The notes under the pieces: model-generated
Told to the model about the DNA's origin: nothing
What the model saw: the letters and a program-made list of their open reading frames with translations, nothing else
Databases searched by the model: none
Source: a virus
Direction: 5' to 3' (one strand)
DNA length: 33,310 nucleotides
IMG/VR virus record: IMGVR_UViG_3300047322_000123
Span: 1-33,310 of that record
In this document: positions 14,177-21,663 of the stretch, piece after piece
Position numbering within the stretch: position 1 is the stretch's first letter
Layout: the number at the start of each line of letters is the position of its first letter
Translations under genes and position numbers: made by a program

Positions 14177-14791
14177 TCAAAAGGGCAGCGGCTCAACATC
14201 TCTCTCGTCGTCAAACGAGGCCCCTGCGGATATCCACCGCAGCGGGTCTTCGACGTTCATGCGAACCCCGGTGACGGTAGCGCCAGGAATGGTCAGCTTG
14301 GCTGCCGTAATCTGCCTGTAGTGCCCCAGCAGCTTGCCAATCTCGGCCATGGTGTAGATGGCGACCGCCCGCCCGTCATAACGCACCAGCGCCGCTCTCT
14401 CGCTGTCTGGCACCACAACGGCAACGGTGCCGTCCTCCAGCGCCACCTCCCACCGTTCCGGCGGCAACGGCTCCGCCCCAGCCTCCATCGCCATGCGGTC
14501 GCAGACCCGCCACGCCGTCGCCATGCGAGGCGCCTCCCGGACCACGTCATCCAGGGTGCCCAGCTGGATCGCCTTGTTGAACAGCAGCCGCTGCCGGTCG
14601 AATTTCTCCCTAGTGGGCTGGTCGACCAGCAGCCGGAGCCGATCGGCACCCCACCTGCGCTCCGCCTCGATAGCCGCCGCATCGGCGCCATCGATATGGC
14701 TGCGCCCGGTCAGGTAGGTGCCGTAGCTGTGGTCCCACCTAGCGGGCGTTGTGCTGCTCGCGATTTTTGGTTCGCTGCGTTTCGTCGCCAT
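14177..14791 (-). CDS. Hypothetical protein, end of the leftward early operon
   Basis: 204 aa. The start overlaps the previous stop (TGATG). The N-terminus (MATKRSEPKIASSTTPARWD) is basic and disordered. A helical middle (ADAAAIEAERRWGADRLRLL, TREKFDRQRLLFNKAIQLG) is followed by a beta-rich end with VALEDGTVAVVVPDSERAAL. It is the last gene before the terminator. No function is recognisable; conservation with Rhizobiales phage proteins of this length is from memory only. Confidence 0.75.
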   Translation of the reverse strand: MATKRSEPKIASSTTPARWDHSYGTYLTGRSHIDGADAAAIEAERRWGADRLRLLVDQPTREKFDRQRLLFNKAIQLGTLDDVVREAPRMATAWRVCDRMAMEAGAEPLPPERWEVALEDGTVAVVVPDSERAALVRYDGRAVAIYTMAEIGKLLGHYRQITAAKLTIPGATVTGVRMNVEDPLRWISAGASFDDERDVEPLPF

Positions 14792-15201
14792 CAGGCATCC
14801 TCCCTGACGTACGCCACCAGCAGCTTTTCAAACGACATGGTGTTGGGCTCCAGGCACTGGCCCAGCAGCGCCATGGTTAGCGCCCGGCACATGGGGATGC
14901 TCTGGCTGCCCAGCTGACGGAAGCAGTCCACCTTGCTGAACTCGCGTAGTGTCGCCGCCAAATCGTAACCCTGCATCGCCAGATCTATCGCTGTCTCCAG
15001 CATCAGCAGGGCGCGCTGCTGCTCCGACATTTTTCGCCACTGCGAATATGACGCCCCGATAGGATCACCCCACCAGCCGCCATCCTTGGCGTGAGAAAAC
15101 GGTTCGTGCCATTCCCGCAAATGCTCGACATCCTGAACCATGACCTTTCTGCTCTCGTCGTTGACCCAGACCACGCAAAATCTCGACTTGATTTTGGTCA
15201 C
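14791..15201 (-). CDS. Hypothetical early protein
   Basis: 136 aa. I prefer the GTG at 15201 because AGGAGG lies 4-5 nt upstream; the longer frame to 15237 places that site inside the gene. The N-terminus (MTKIKSRFCVVWVNDESRKV) is a beta-hairpin-like stretch, the middle has WWGDPIGASYSQWRKMSEQQ, and the end is helical (IPMCRALTMALLGQCLEPNT). It lies just downstream of the iteron-like repeat array, so it may be transcribed from within or across it. No known domain. Confidence 0.7.
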   Translation of the reverse strand: MTKIKSRFCVVWVNDESRKVMVQDVEHLREWHEPFSHAKDGGWWGDPIGASYSQWRKMSEQQRALLMLETAIDLAMQGYDLAATLREFSKVDCFRQLGSQSIPMCRALTMALLGQCLEPNTMSFEKLLVAYVREDA

Positions 15202-15248
15202 CAAACCCTCCTGTTTTTTCACGCTTCTGCCCCTCAACTCGCGGGGGC

Positions 15249-15418
15249 GGCGAAAGTACGCCGCTCCCCCCGTAGGGGGTCACTTTCGCCAAACCTACTT
15301 TCGCCAGTGATATCAAAGACTTCCAGCATGACAGCTCGCCACTTTCGCCACTTTAGTTTCGCCTTTAACTTCAAAGACTTACTGATGTACCCCCTTTTAC
15401 TTTCGCCGCACTTTCGCC
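15249..15418. repeat. Iteron-like array: ACTTTCGCC repeats in a degenerate 58-bp tandem unit
   Basis: Five exact direct copies of ACTTTCGCC (15282, 15297, 15341, 15399, 15410), one variant AGTTTCGCC (15355) and one inverted copy (15249-15257) lie in the noncoding gap between the primase-helicase and the 15201 gene. A second repeat, TCAAAGACTT, occurs at 15313 and 15371. Offsets of 58 bp link 15297 to 15355, 15313 to 15371 and 15341 to 15399, so two degenerate 58-bp tandem units are present. Such arrays are typical of replication origins bound by an initiator, or of multi-site operators. Its place beside the replication gene favours an origin. Confidence 0.72.
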
Positions 15419-15428
15419 GCTTATATTC

Positions 15429-17636
15429 CTAGATATCGGTCAATTTCCGATAACCCTTGAGACGTGTTTTGCTGTCCAAAATCTCCTCCACGATGACATT
15501 GTTTGCGACCCAAAAATCGAGCAAGTCCTGCACCGATTTTCTCTTCAACTGCCACCGCGACATGATGAGACGGACAGCTGGCCGCGCCGAATTAAGCGCC
15601 GCTCCCCACGGCTGTTTTTTGAACCACTGCTCCGACAGCGCAGCCAGGATCTCGTGCCTGACATGCAGCGGCGGCCAGCCCCGGGCATTGTCCTCGGCGT
15701 CCGGCGCATTGGGGTCGTCGTCCGTTCCGTCCACCACTATGGAGCTGCGACCCAGCGGCAATTCGATCTTCCTCACAGCGAAGGCCCGCTCCCAGCCGTC
15801 CTCGCCATCCTTGACCTTTTCAACGTAGAACGAGCCGGTCATAGCTCCAGGCTCGCGTCTGGCTTCGATGATGAAGTCGCCAGCGGCTGGAATGACAGTG
15901 GAGCCGCGAAAGCCGCCCTGCCTGTTGGTGTGATGCACGCCCACCACAACACACCCGTAACGCTCACGCACCGCCGCGCAGGCCGCCACGAAAATGGTCA
16001 TGTCCTTCTGCTGGTTTTCCTCCGCGCCGGGCAGCACCTTGGAAAGGGTGTCAACAAAGATCGCGGCAATGGGCTGCCCCGCCTCGGCAACGATGTCCTC
16101 CAACGTCGCCAGCAGGGTGCCGACATCCTCTGGGCGCATGAAGTTGATGCTTTGCTTGATCAGGAAGAATGGGGTTTCGGCAGTTGCCACCCCACGATTG
16201 GCCCGCCACGCCGCAATGCGATATTTGAAGAATGCGTGCCCCTCGGCACAAATGTAGATCACCGCCCCCGGCTTGTTGATGTCATAACCCCACCATTTCG
16301 GTTGCCTAGTTGTTATCGACAGCGCGATGTCGAGGCACATGAATGACTTCAGTGAGCTGGGCGGGCCATAAATGAAGCCCAGCGACTGCTCCACCACCAG
16401 CTTGTCGATCAGCCAGACCGGGTCGGGGGCGTTCTCGATCGCCGCCATATTGAGATATTCAAACCGCCTGCCAGGATCAGTCTTGGCCTGCCCAGGCCCG
16501 AAATCATCGACCGGGTCGTAGTACCGCCCTTTGCCTCCCCTGGCCTCATAAGCGGCCTGCTTCTGGGCGTGGATGGTCCTTGCCTCGTCCATGGTCCGCA
16601 TGCCGGGGATCTTGCCTTCGGCGAACCGCTTGAGGGCATAGACGCACTTGTCCATGAACGCCTCCGCCGTCCATGGCTGGCCATTGGCGCGGGGCCTGCT
16701 GATGTCGTTTGGTGGCCGGGAAAACTGCGGCCACGCCAGATTGTGCAGCGCCTGCGCGGTGGGAGCCGCCCCAGCCTCGCCGACAAGCTGGGCCAGACAC
16801 GCCGAGATGGTCTTGAGCATGTAGCCTTCGCGGCCATCGATGACGCCGCCCTCCAGGCCAAGGGCAGTAACGCCGCGCACCACGCCACCGGTCTCCACCA
16901 CCCTGGCCGGTGCGGCCTGCTCTGGCGGGGGCTGCGCGCCGGGCTGCGGCGGCGGAAACAGCCGCGCCAGCCGCTCCCAGCTGTAGCTGCGCGCCAGCGG
17001 CTCCCTGGGCGTGATCAGGGACGTCATCTCGGTCACCCGGCCCGGCTTGATCGGCCACGCCACGCTGCCCCCAAGCCGCATGACGCGAGAGGCGTTGGTC
17101 ACGGTGGGGTCGCCACTGAGCCCCACGGCCAGCCCCTTCAGCAGCGCCTCCGCCAGCCTGGGGTCGACAACGGGCTCGTCCAGCCGCCACCACAGCTGCG
17201 CCCTCGGATGCGGTGTCTGGCCAGTCACCACCACCTTGGTGGGCTTGTCCGTTCTGTATTTGTCCTTGGCCGTAGTGGCCGCGCCGGGCTCGTCCAGGTC
17301 AGCGTAGGCACAGGTCAGGGCCAGGAAGTCGGCGTCGCTGGCACGGCCAAACACGGCGGTGTCCGGCTTGCGCAGTGCGGCGCCCAGGTAGACGTTGCAG
17401 CCGGGCTGGCTGTTGAGGGTGACGGCGTGAGCGACCAGCTCGTCCAGCTGATCGGTGCCGTACAGCCTCGCGTGCCGCAGCGCCCGGGTGGTGGTGTCGG
17501 TCCAGGCCAGCTCGATCAGGCCATCGTGGCAGCCGCCCAGGTAGCCGCCAAACAGATGCTCCGCATGGGCCAGCATCTCAGCCGGTCGCGGCTCGAACAG
17601 GTTGTGGATATTGGTGTCGTCGTCCGGTATGGTCAT
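15429..17636 (-). CDS. Primase-helicase (RepB-type primase fused to RepA-like AAA ATPase)
   Basis: 735 aa. Residues 1-230 resemble an archaeo-eukaryotic-type primase/PrimPol: YADLDEPG (111-118, the paired Asp of motif I), PRAQLWWRLDEPV (144-156) and NASRVMRLGGSVAW (181-194). A Pro-rich linker (228-245) follows, then a helical section. The C-terminal part is a RecA-like hexameric helicase of the AAA_25/RepA type: Walker A GPPSSLKS (424-431), Walker B AIFVDTLSK (525-533) and a sensor-like VVVGVHHTNRQGGFRGS (563-579). It likely primes and unwinds DNA at the phage origin, with host polymerase, since no polymerase gene is seen here. The last 80 residues contain a winged-helix-like part (SVQDLLDFWVANNVIV). 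Confidence 0.87.
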   Translation of the reverse strand: MTIPDDDTNIHNLFEPRPAEMLAHAEHLFGGYLGGCHDGLIELAWTDTTTRALRHARLYGTDQLDELVAHAVTLNSQPGCNVYLGAALRKPDTAVFGRASDADFLALTCAYADLDEPGAATTAKDKYRTDKPTKVVVTGQTPHPRAQLWWRLDEPVVDPRLAEALLKGLAVGLSGDPTVTNASRVMRLGGSVAWPIKPGRVTEMTSLITPREPLARSYSWERLARLFPPPQPGAQPPPEQAAPARVVETGGVVRGVTALGLEGGVIDGREGYMLKTISACLAQLVGEAGAAPTAQALHNLAWPQFSRPPNDISRPRANGQPWTAEAFMDKCVYALKRFAEGKIPGMRTMDEARTIHAQKQAAYEARGGKGRYYDPVDDFGPGQAKTDPGRRFEYLNMAAIENAPDPVWLIDKLVVEQSLGFIYGPPSSLKSFMCLDIALSITTRQPKWWGYDINKPGAVIYICAEGHAFFKYRIAAWRANRGVATAETPFFLIKQSINFMRPEDVGTLLATLEDIVAEAGQPIAAIFVDTLSKVLPGAEENQQKDMTIFVAACAAVRERYGCVVVGVHHTNRQGGFRGSTVIPAAGDFIIEARREPGAMTGSFYVEKVKDGEDGWERAFAVRKIELPLGRSSIVVDGTDDDPNAPDAEDNARGWPPLHVRHEILAALSEQWFKKQPWGAALNSARPAVRLIMSRWQLKRKSVQDLLDFWVANNVIVEEILDSKTRLKGYRKLTDI

Positions 17637-17671
17637 GGGGCGTAGTCCTGTTGGAACGGGAATGCGTTCTC

Positions 17672-17708
17672 AGGCCCGGGGGTCGCGCTGGTCACCGCCC
17701 CCGGGCCT
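17672..17708 (-). other. 11-bp G+C-rich hairpin between the SSB-like and primase-helicase genes
   Basis: AGGCCCGGGGG (17672-17682) pairs with CCCCCGGGCCT (17698-17708). It lies in the 88-nt gap between the two genes. It lacks a U-run and may attenuate or process the operon RNA. Confidence 0.5.
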
Positions 17709-17724
17709 AATCACTCCCGCACTA

Positions 17725-18450
17725 TCAGCCGAAGTCGTCGGAGTTTACAGCCGCTTGCTGTTGCGGTGCCGCCGCCCGCTGGCCACCAGTGCTGGGGGCT
17801 GCGCCGCTGGTGGTCTGCGCCGCCGGGGCATGCCCATTACCGGAAGGCCGCGCCATGGTGCTTGGCGCCGACTTCAGCTGCGGCTCCAGATCGCCACGCG
17901 GTGCCCAGCCGACGATCTTCAGGGTCGGGTGGTAGTTGGTCGAGGACCGCTCACCGGACCCGGTCTTGACCGGCGTGGTCTTGACCAACATCAGCACCGG
18001 CAGCTTGCCGGGATTGGCGGCGCGCTGCTCCTTGTACTCGACGTACATGGGCTCGACGCCGGACAGGAACGCCTTGGAGGTGCCCATGATCTCGCGGATC
18101 GGCTTGTCGCCGCCGCAGTCCTTGGCCAGCTTCAGGATGAACCGCAGGCCATTCTTGTGCTTCTCGGAAGGCCGCGCCGGGAGCGCCCCGCCAGCCTCCA
18201 TTGCCTTCATGGTGGTCAGTGCCGACGATGGCGCGGAGCCGGGCGGGAAGTCGATCCAGCCCACCTCAAGGTTGTCGAAGTCGCACAGCGCCTTGAAGTT
18301 TCCCGTGATATCCACAGGATTGCTTTCGAACCCGTTGCCGGTATCGATCCGGTCGACCCGGAAGAACCGCCCGGCGCGGGCGTCGTACTTCACGATCGGC
18401 AGCCAGTCGCCGCCCTGTGAAACCTCGGTAGAAAAACCAAACACAGACAT
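17725..18450 (-). CDS. Single-stranded DNA-binding-like protein
   Basis: 241 aa from the ATG at 18450, with GGAG 8 nt upstream; an in-frame GTG 6 nt earlier is less well placed. The N-terminal 170 residues are beta-rich (WLPIVKYDARAGRFFRVDRI; PVLMLVKTTPVKTG), compatible with an OB-like fold. The C-terminal 60 residues are a disordered Ala/Gln/Pro-rich linker ending in the acidic-aromatic tip NSDDFG, the arrangement used by SSB proteins to recruit partners (compare DDDIPF of bacterial SSB). Position directly before the primase-helicase supports a replication role. I see no classical SSB sequence motif, so this is a functional-analogue call. Confidence 0.7.
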   Translation of the reverse strand: MSVFGFSTEVSQGGDWLPIVKYDARAGRFFRVDRIDTGNGFESNPVDITGNFKALCDFDNLEVGWIDFPPGSAPSSALTTMKAMEAGGALPARPSEKHKNGLRFILKLAKDCGGDKPIREIMGTSKAFLSGVEPMYVEYKEQRAANPGKLPVLMLVKTTPVKTGSGERSSTNYHPTLKIVGWAPRGDLEPQLKSAPSTMARPSGNGHAPAAQTTSGAAPSTGGQRAAAPQQQAAVNSDDFG

Positions 18451-18511
18451 TTTCACTTCTCCAGATGCCGCTATCAGGCCAGCGGCGGAGCCACACCGGA
18501 TGATCCCGGTA

Positions 18512-18973
18512 TCAGATGTGACGCCAAATTTTTCGGCGTCTAATTAAACTGACCAAAGATTGGCTGATGCCCATAAGGCGCGCCAGCTTTTTGCCTTCCA
18601 TTGGGGAACGTCGAATAGCAAGAACATCTGCATCCGTAATTCTTGCAGCTGGGTTTTTCATCCCACTAAGCTGTCTGCCTCTCGCCACCATGCCTTGCAT
18701 ATTGGTTTTTCTATCGCCGACACTCAGATGGTCAGGATTAATGCAACATGGCGTGTCACAGGAGTGCATTACGTCAAGCCCTGGCGGGATTGCACCCTTG
18801 AACACCTCGTAAGAAACTCGATGAACAAGCCTTGTTCTGCCTACGATGCTGCTGCCAATTTGGCCATAGCCGTAGGCGTTTAAGTACCCCATAAAAATCC
18901 AGCATCCGCATTCCGTAACAGGGATACAGCGTGACATCAGATAGACTGGCATGTCGCGTGCTTGGACCTCCAT
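18512..18973 (-). CDS. HNH homing endonuclease
   Basis: 153 aa from the ATG at 18973, which overlaps the TGA of the gene upstream (TGATG). The HNH_3-type core reads CWIFMGYLNAYGYGQIG, RLVHRVSYEVFKG, and VMHSCDTPCCINPDHLSVGD: His51-Arg52, His70, the Cys pairs (72, 76, 77), Asn79 and His82 are all present, plus Asn91 (TNMQGMVARGR). The C-terminus (AARITDADVLAIRR..LARLMGISQSLVSLIRR) is the DNA-binding helix-turn-helix of free-standing HNH enzymes. Its base composition is visibly more AT-rich than its neighbours. It probably nicks phage DNA lacking it and copies itself by repair; it interrupts the replication cluster without breaking a gene. Confidence 0.88.
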   Translation of the reverse strand: MEVQARDMPVYLMSRCIPVTECGCWIFMGYLNAYGYGQIGSSIVGRTRLVHRVSYEVFKGAIPPGLDVMHSCDTPCCINPDHLSVGDRKTNMQGMVARGRQLSGMKNPAARITDADVLAIRRSPMEGKKLARLMGISQSLVSLIRRRKIWRHI

Positions 18974-19302
18974 CAACGAAATTCGTCCTCCAGCGAGGGC
19001 GGCTCGTACTTGGTGTACGGCCCGTCGTAATCTTCCATGTCGTGCGGCGACGGCGAGGCCCGCGTCGCAAAGAACTCGCCCAGTTCAGGGTGCTTGTCCA
19101 TGAACCACCGCGCCATGCGCGGTGTCCAGTTGTTGTTGCACTTGAAGCTTTTGTCGCCCTGGTCGACGTGAAAATGCCAGCGGATACGGTGCAGGACCGC
19201 CCTGGCGGAATACCGGGTAAACTCGCGGGCTGCCAGCTCCAGTGAAAGCTTTTCAAACAGATAGACAACGTCGCCGGGAATGCCGGACAGATCCTTGTCC
19301 AT
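18973..19302 (-). CDS. Conserved early phage protein, unknown function
   Basis: 109 aa from the ATG at 19302 (MDKDLSGIPGDVVYLFEKLS), with GGGGAG seven nt upstream inside the end of the previous gene. The core (FTRYSARAVLHRIRWHFHVD, FKCNNNWTPRMARWFMDKHP, ELGEFFATRAS) matches a protein type I have seen repeatedly in alphaproteobacterial phages (N-N-x-x-x-x-x-AR-FM-x-x-P-E-x-x-x-FF-x-TR). It is likely a compact helical, possibly nucleic-acid-related protein co-expressed with the nuclease. No catalytic signature is evident. Confidence 0.78.
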   Translation of the reverse strand: MDKDLSGIPGDVVYLFEKLSLELAAREFTRYSARAVLHRIRWHFHVDQGDKSFKCNNNWTPRMARWFMDKHPELGEFFATRASPSPHDMEDYDGPYTKYEPPSLEDEFR

Positions 19303-19304
19303 GG

Positions 19305-20039
19305 TCACACTCCCCAAATCTCAAAGGCGGCTTGTCGCGCCGCCGGTTCGGCCCAGTAGAAGCTGTCCAGATCTGGCACCGTGATACTAACAAAAAAATT
19401 TGGATCGGACGATAGGTCAAGGAAGTTTTCGGCGGTCTGCGCGATGCGCAGCAGTGCGCGGCGGTGTTCGCGGATGTTCTCCAGTCCGTACACCTCCAGC
19501 TTTCGCGGTGTCACATAAATCAGCCGGGCGTCGATATTGTCGGACAGTGCATACAGCGCCACCTGACGGGCGTGGCCAGTCTTGATCTGGCTTGGCATCT
19601 TATCGGTGGTTTTGAGATCGCCTAGGATGCCGTGCGAACTCCATTCGTAGTCATAGTAGCCGACAATGGGCAGTTTCAGCCCCTCAGGCTTCCACTCGAC
19701 AAAGCCCTGGGTATTGCTGGGTGAGCCGTACTTACGCAGCTCGCTCAGTGCGCTCTCGACCATGGGGCCAATCGTGTCGCGATACTTCTCGCGGCGCGGG
19801 TCCGACGACATGACAGACAGCGTGTCGTACTTGGCGGCGGCGATGTCGATGCAGTCCTTGAGCGGCTTGGCGAGATCGGTGAGCCCTGCGGTAACGCCGT
19901 CCTCGACGCCAACGCCACGGTGGGCTGGGATGCCGACAGGCTGCTTGCGGCCCAGCACCCTTTCGAGAACAAACATAGCCGGTTCTGCTGCGAACAGATT
20001 GAGCGCCGACGGCGAGTGCCGCACATAGCTGTCGATCAT
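19305..20039 (-). CDS. PD-(D/E)XK nuclease (RecB/Cas4-like)
   Basis: 244 aa from the ATG at 20039 (ATGA overlap with the upstream stop); the longer frame to 20351 is a shadow of other genes. The nuclease signature is complete: RGVGVEDGV (Glu46), PIVGYYDYEW (Asp130), GILGDLKTTDK (Asp141 and Lys143) and HARQVALYAL (Gln159). This matches the Cas4/RecB-type exonuclease family, as in phage recombination or DNA-processing exonucleases. With the SSB-like protein and RuvC-like resolvase in the same operon, a role in recombination-dependent replication or host DNA degradation is plausible. Confidence 0.85.
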   Translation of the reverse strand: MIDSYVRHSPSALNLFAAEPAMFVLERVLGRKQPVGIPAHRGVGVEDGVTAGLTDLAKPLKDCIDIAAAKYDTLSVMSSDPRREKYRDTIGPMVESALSELRKYGSPSNTQGFVEWKPEGLKLPIVGYYDYEWSSHGILGDLKTTDKMPSQIKTGHARQVALYALSDNIDARLIYVTPRKLEVYGLENIREHRRALLRIAQTAENFLDLSSDPNFFVSITVPDLDSFYWAEPAARQAAFEIWGV

Positions 20040-20287
20040 TGTAGATCTGCCTTCTCGTTGCTCTTCATGGCGGAGCGGATTATTCGGGAAATGCGGTTGA
20101 CGTGTTCGTCCCGCTCTTCCGGTGACATGTTCTCGGTCATGACGTGAAGGCAGCCGCCAAGGATAAAAGCCAGAGCCGCCAGGGCATCGCGTGGATTGTG
20201 ATCGGTGATGACACCGAGAACTTGGTGCATCACCTTGTTGATGCGGGCTTTGCTTTCGCGGATCTGGTCTTCCTGGATCTTGTTCAC
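20036..20287 (-). CDS. Small helical protein of the early operon
   Basis: 83 aa from the GTG at 20287, which overlaps the stop of the RuvC-like gene (GTGA); the stop overlaps the nuclease start (ATGA). The protein is helical with a charged N-terminal segment (VNKIQEDQIRESKARINKVM), a hydrophobic middle (DALAALAFILGGCLHVM) and an acidic-basic end. Exact coupling to both neighbours supports it as real. Function unknown; possibly a cofactor of the resolvase or nuclease. Confidence 0.72.
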   Translation of the reverse strand: MNKIQEDQIRESKARINKVMHQVLGVITDHNPRDALAALAFILGGCLHVMTENMSPEERDEHVNRISRIIRSAMKSNEKADLQ

Positions 20288-20763
20288 AGCTTTTTCTCCG
20301 ACAGGTCGGCGGCGTAGATCGCCAGCAGCGCCGCCTCGGCGCGGCCAGCATCCTTCTTGCGGGCGAAGTCGGCGGCGTGATTGGGAAAGCGTTGAATGGC
20401 CATGATGCGGCATTGCTCCTTGCCGATAGGACCGCCCTGCACCTTCATCGCCCTTTTCCAGGACGACGCTGGTACTAGCAGTAGCGGCATTCCGATTAGC
20501 GCCACCACCGTCTTGGCCACGGCAAACGTCGCCGAAAACCGCCACGCCTGCATCACGCCATCGCGTGGCATGGGACCGACACGCTCGATGATGGCGTGAT
20601 TGGCCCCACTGCTCCTGATCAGGGCGCGGAGTGCATTGGGGTCGACCTCGCTGCCCATCACCGGCATGTCGTGAACCGCCACGCCAGCCGGGTAGGATGG
20701 CGCGTAGAACGCCACCGCCCCGGTCAGGCCAGGATCGATGGCGACGATGACGAGGTTTTCCAT
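20284..20763 (-). CDS. RuvC-like Holliday junction resolvase
   Basis: 159 aa from the ATG at 20763, overlapping the previous stop (TGATG); the longer frame to 20877 lies inside the GcrA-like gene. RNase H-like fold: VAIDPGLTGAVAF (Asp10), HAIIERVG (Glu60) and RKKDAGRAEAALLA (Asp138, with Glu143), equivalent to the Asp-Glu-Asp/Asp acidic cluster of RuvC. The SSWKRAMKVQGG segment is typical for this group. It would resolve junctions or branches before packaging. No RuvA or RuvB partner is seen in the window. Confidence 0.86.
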   Translation of the reverse strand: MENLVIVAIDPGLTGAVAFYAPSYPAGVAVHDMPVMGSEVDPNALRALIRSSGANHAIIERVGPMPRDGVMQAWRFSATFAVAKTVVALIGMPLLLVPASSWKRAMKVQGGPIGKEQCRIMAIQRFPNHAADFARKKDAGRAEAALLAIYAADLSEKKL

Positions 20764-21101
20764 CAGCGAGGGCCGTTGTAGGACGCCCGGCAGTGCCTGG
20801 GGCAGTACGGCGTGCCCTCCTCGACCTGATGGGCGCAGAACAGATACGGAGCCCGCTCGCCCAGCGGCCAGCGGCAATGCCGCCGCTCCAGATCCTCCAG
20901 CAATACTGGCTGCACCTCCTTTGGCTTGGGTTTTGGCTTGGCCTTCTCGACAAGCCGACGCATCCGGCCAATGGCGGAGCCCTTGCTGATTTCTTTCCTG
21001 AACTCGCGGGTCATGGTCTCGCCAATCTCGCGATAGTTCAGCCGCCCCTCACCCACCAGTGACCGCAGCCGGGCATCCATGCCCAAGGTCCATTCGGTCA
21101 T
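20763..21101 (-). CDS. GcrA-like cell-cycle regulator
   Basis: 112 aa from the ATG at 21101 (ATGA overlap). The N-terminus (TEWTLGMDARLRSLV, NYREIGETMTREF, SAIGRMRRL) matches the GcrA DNA-binding helical domain, in which a W-T segment precedes an HTH with a conserved IG-R/K-hRL end. The C-terminal half has the GcrA metal-like motif: CRWPLGE (76-82), FCAHQV (88-93) and YCPRHCRASY (99-108). In Caulobacter GcrA binds methylated GANTC promoters together with sigma-70. A linker of KPKPKPKE is shorter than in host proteins. This phage copy, second gene of the early operon, may redirect host cell-cycle transcription. Confidence 0.87.
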   Translation of the reverse strand: MTEWTLGMDARLRSLVGEGRLNYREIGETMTREFRKEISKGSAIGRMRRLVEKAKPKPKPKEVQPVLLEDLERRHCRWPLGERAPYLFCAHQVEEGTPYCPRHCRASYNGPR

Positions 21102-21328
21102 CGTTTTTTCCTCTTGATGGTTTTGCGGCGCATCGGCCACAGCTTGCTGGGGGCGCTGAAGCCGTTATCCTCCAGCAATCTAAAGAAGAGAACGTAGGTG
21201 TAGGACGGGAAGCGATTGCGGACCCGCCAATTGCTGACGACTTGCGGCGAGACGCCAAAGACAAGCCACATGCGGTCACTGCCACCTAATGCAGCGATAA
21301 CTTCTCTTGTGGTGCGAAGTGTTTTCAT
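21098..21328 (-). CDS. Cro-like HTH regulator, first gene of the leftward early operon
   Basis: 76 aa. Residues 5-40 (LRTTREVIAALGGSDRMWLV, then GVSPQVVSNWRVRN) form a Cro/YdaS-type helix-turn-helix with recognition helix SPQVVSNWR, and a basic C-terminus (MRRKTIKRKKR). The predicted transcript start (about 21328) coincides with the ATG, so the mRNA may be leaderless. It faces a rightward gene cluster across a 56-bp gap, the layout of a genetic switch, but no CI-type partner is visible. Confidence 0.8.
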   Translation of the reverse strand: MKTLRTTREVIAALGGSDRMWLVFGVSPQVVSNWRVRNRFPSYTYVLFFRLLEDNGFSAPSKLWPMRRKTIKRKKR

Positions 21329-21334
21329 CCTTGC

Positions 21335-21363
21335 AAGCTATTCCCGGGTCGGTTTATTGTCAA
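21335..21363 (-). promoter_or_regulatory. Leftward early promoter
   Basis: Minus strand TTGACA (21358-21363), 17-nt spacer, -10 TAGCTT (21335-21340). Spacing and -35 are consensus. It would start RNA at or next to the ATG at 21328. It does not share the GGTGCC spacer of the other promoter family. Confidence 0.58.
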
Positions 21364-21384
21364 AATAATGTGGAATGACCGCAC

Positions 21385-21663
21385 ATGACCCTACCCATGA
21401 CAAGGATACCCGGCGTCGCCGACAAGAGCAGCGTGCTGCCGGGAATGGCGTGGTACAGCGGCACCGGGCCGCAAGGCACCACATGCGGTACCTGTGTTCA
21501 CCGCCGCACACATATCCCCACCAGATGCATGAAGTTCCAGATGCTGACCGGCAAGTTTGGACCCATGGTCCGGGCGTTCTGGTACTCGTGCCGATATTAT
21601 GAGGAGAGACCGAAGGATGGCGAACCCAAACAGACTGCCAGCAATCCCATCAAGCATAGGTAA
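21385..21663 (+). CDS. Small Cys-containing phage protein
   Basis: 92 aa. Motif GPQGTTCGTCVHRR (Cys34, Cys37), then TRCMKFQMLTGKFG and AFWYSCRYYEER: four Cys that could hold a metal ion. The ATG at 21385 has a weak Shine-Dalgarno; ATG 21397 is an alternative. First gene of the rightward accessory cluster, overlapping the next gene by 47 nt. I recognise the type from other alphaproteobacterial phages; no function is known. Confidence 0.7.
   Translation: MTLPMTRIPGVADKSSVLPGMAWYSGTGPQGTTCGTCVHRRTHIPTRCMKFQMLTGKFGPMVRAFWYSCRYYEERPKDGEPKQTASNPIKHR

Noticed and set aside
15249-15418. Possible CRISPR array
   Set aside because: Repeat units are 9-10 bp, irregularly spaced and partly inverted, without uniform spacers; an iteron-type array fits better.
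19305-20351. 348-aa version of the PD-(D/E)XK nuclease
   Set aside because: The extra N-terminal 104 residues lie over two other genes; the coupled ATG at 20039 fits the family start.
20036-20971. 311-aa leftward frame upstream of the 83-aa gene
   Set aside because: It overlaps the RuvC-like and GcrA-like genes in another frame; the GTG at 20287 is coupled to the upstream stop and gives a sensible 83-aa protein.
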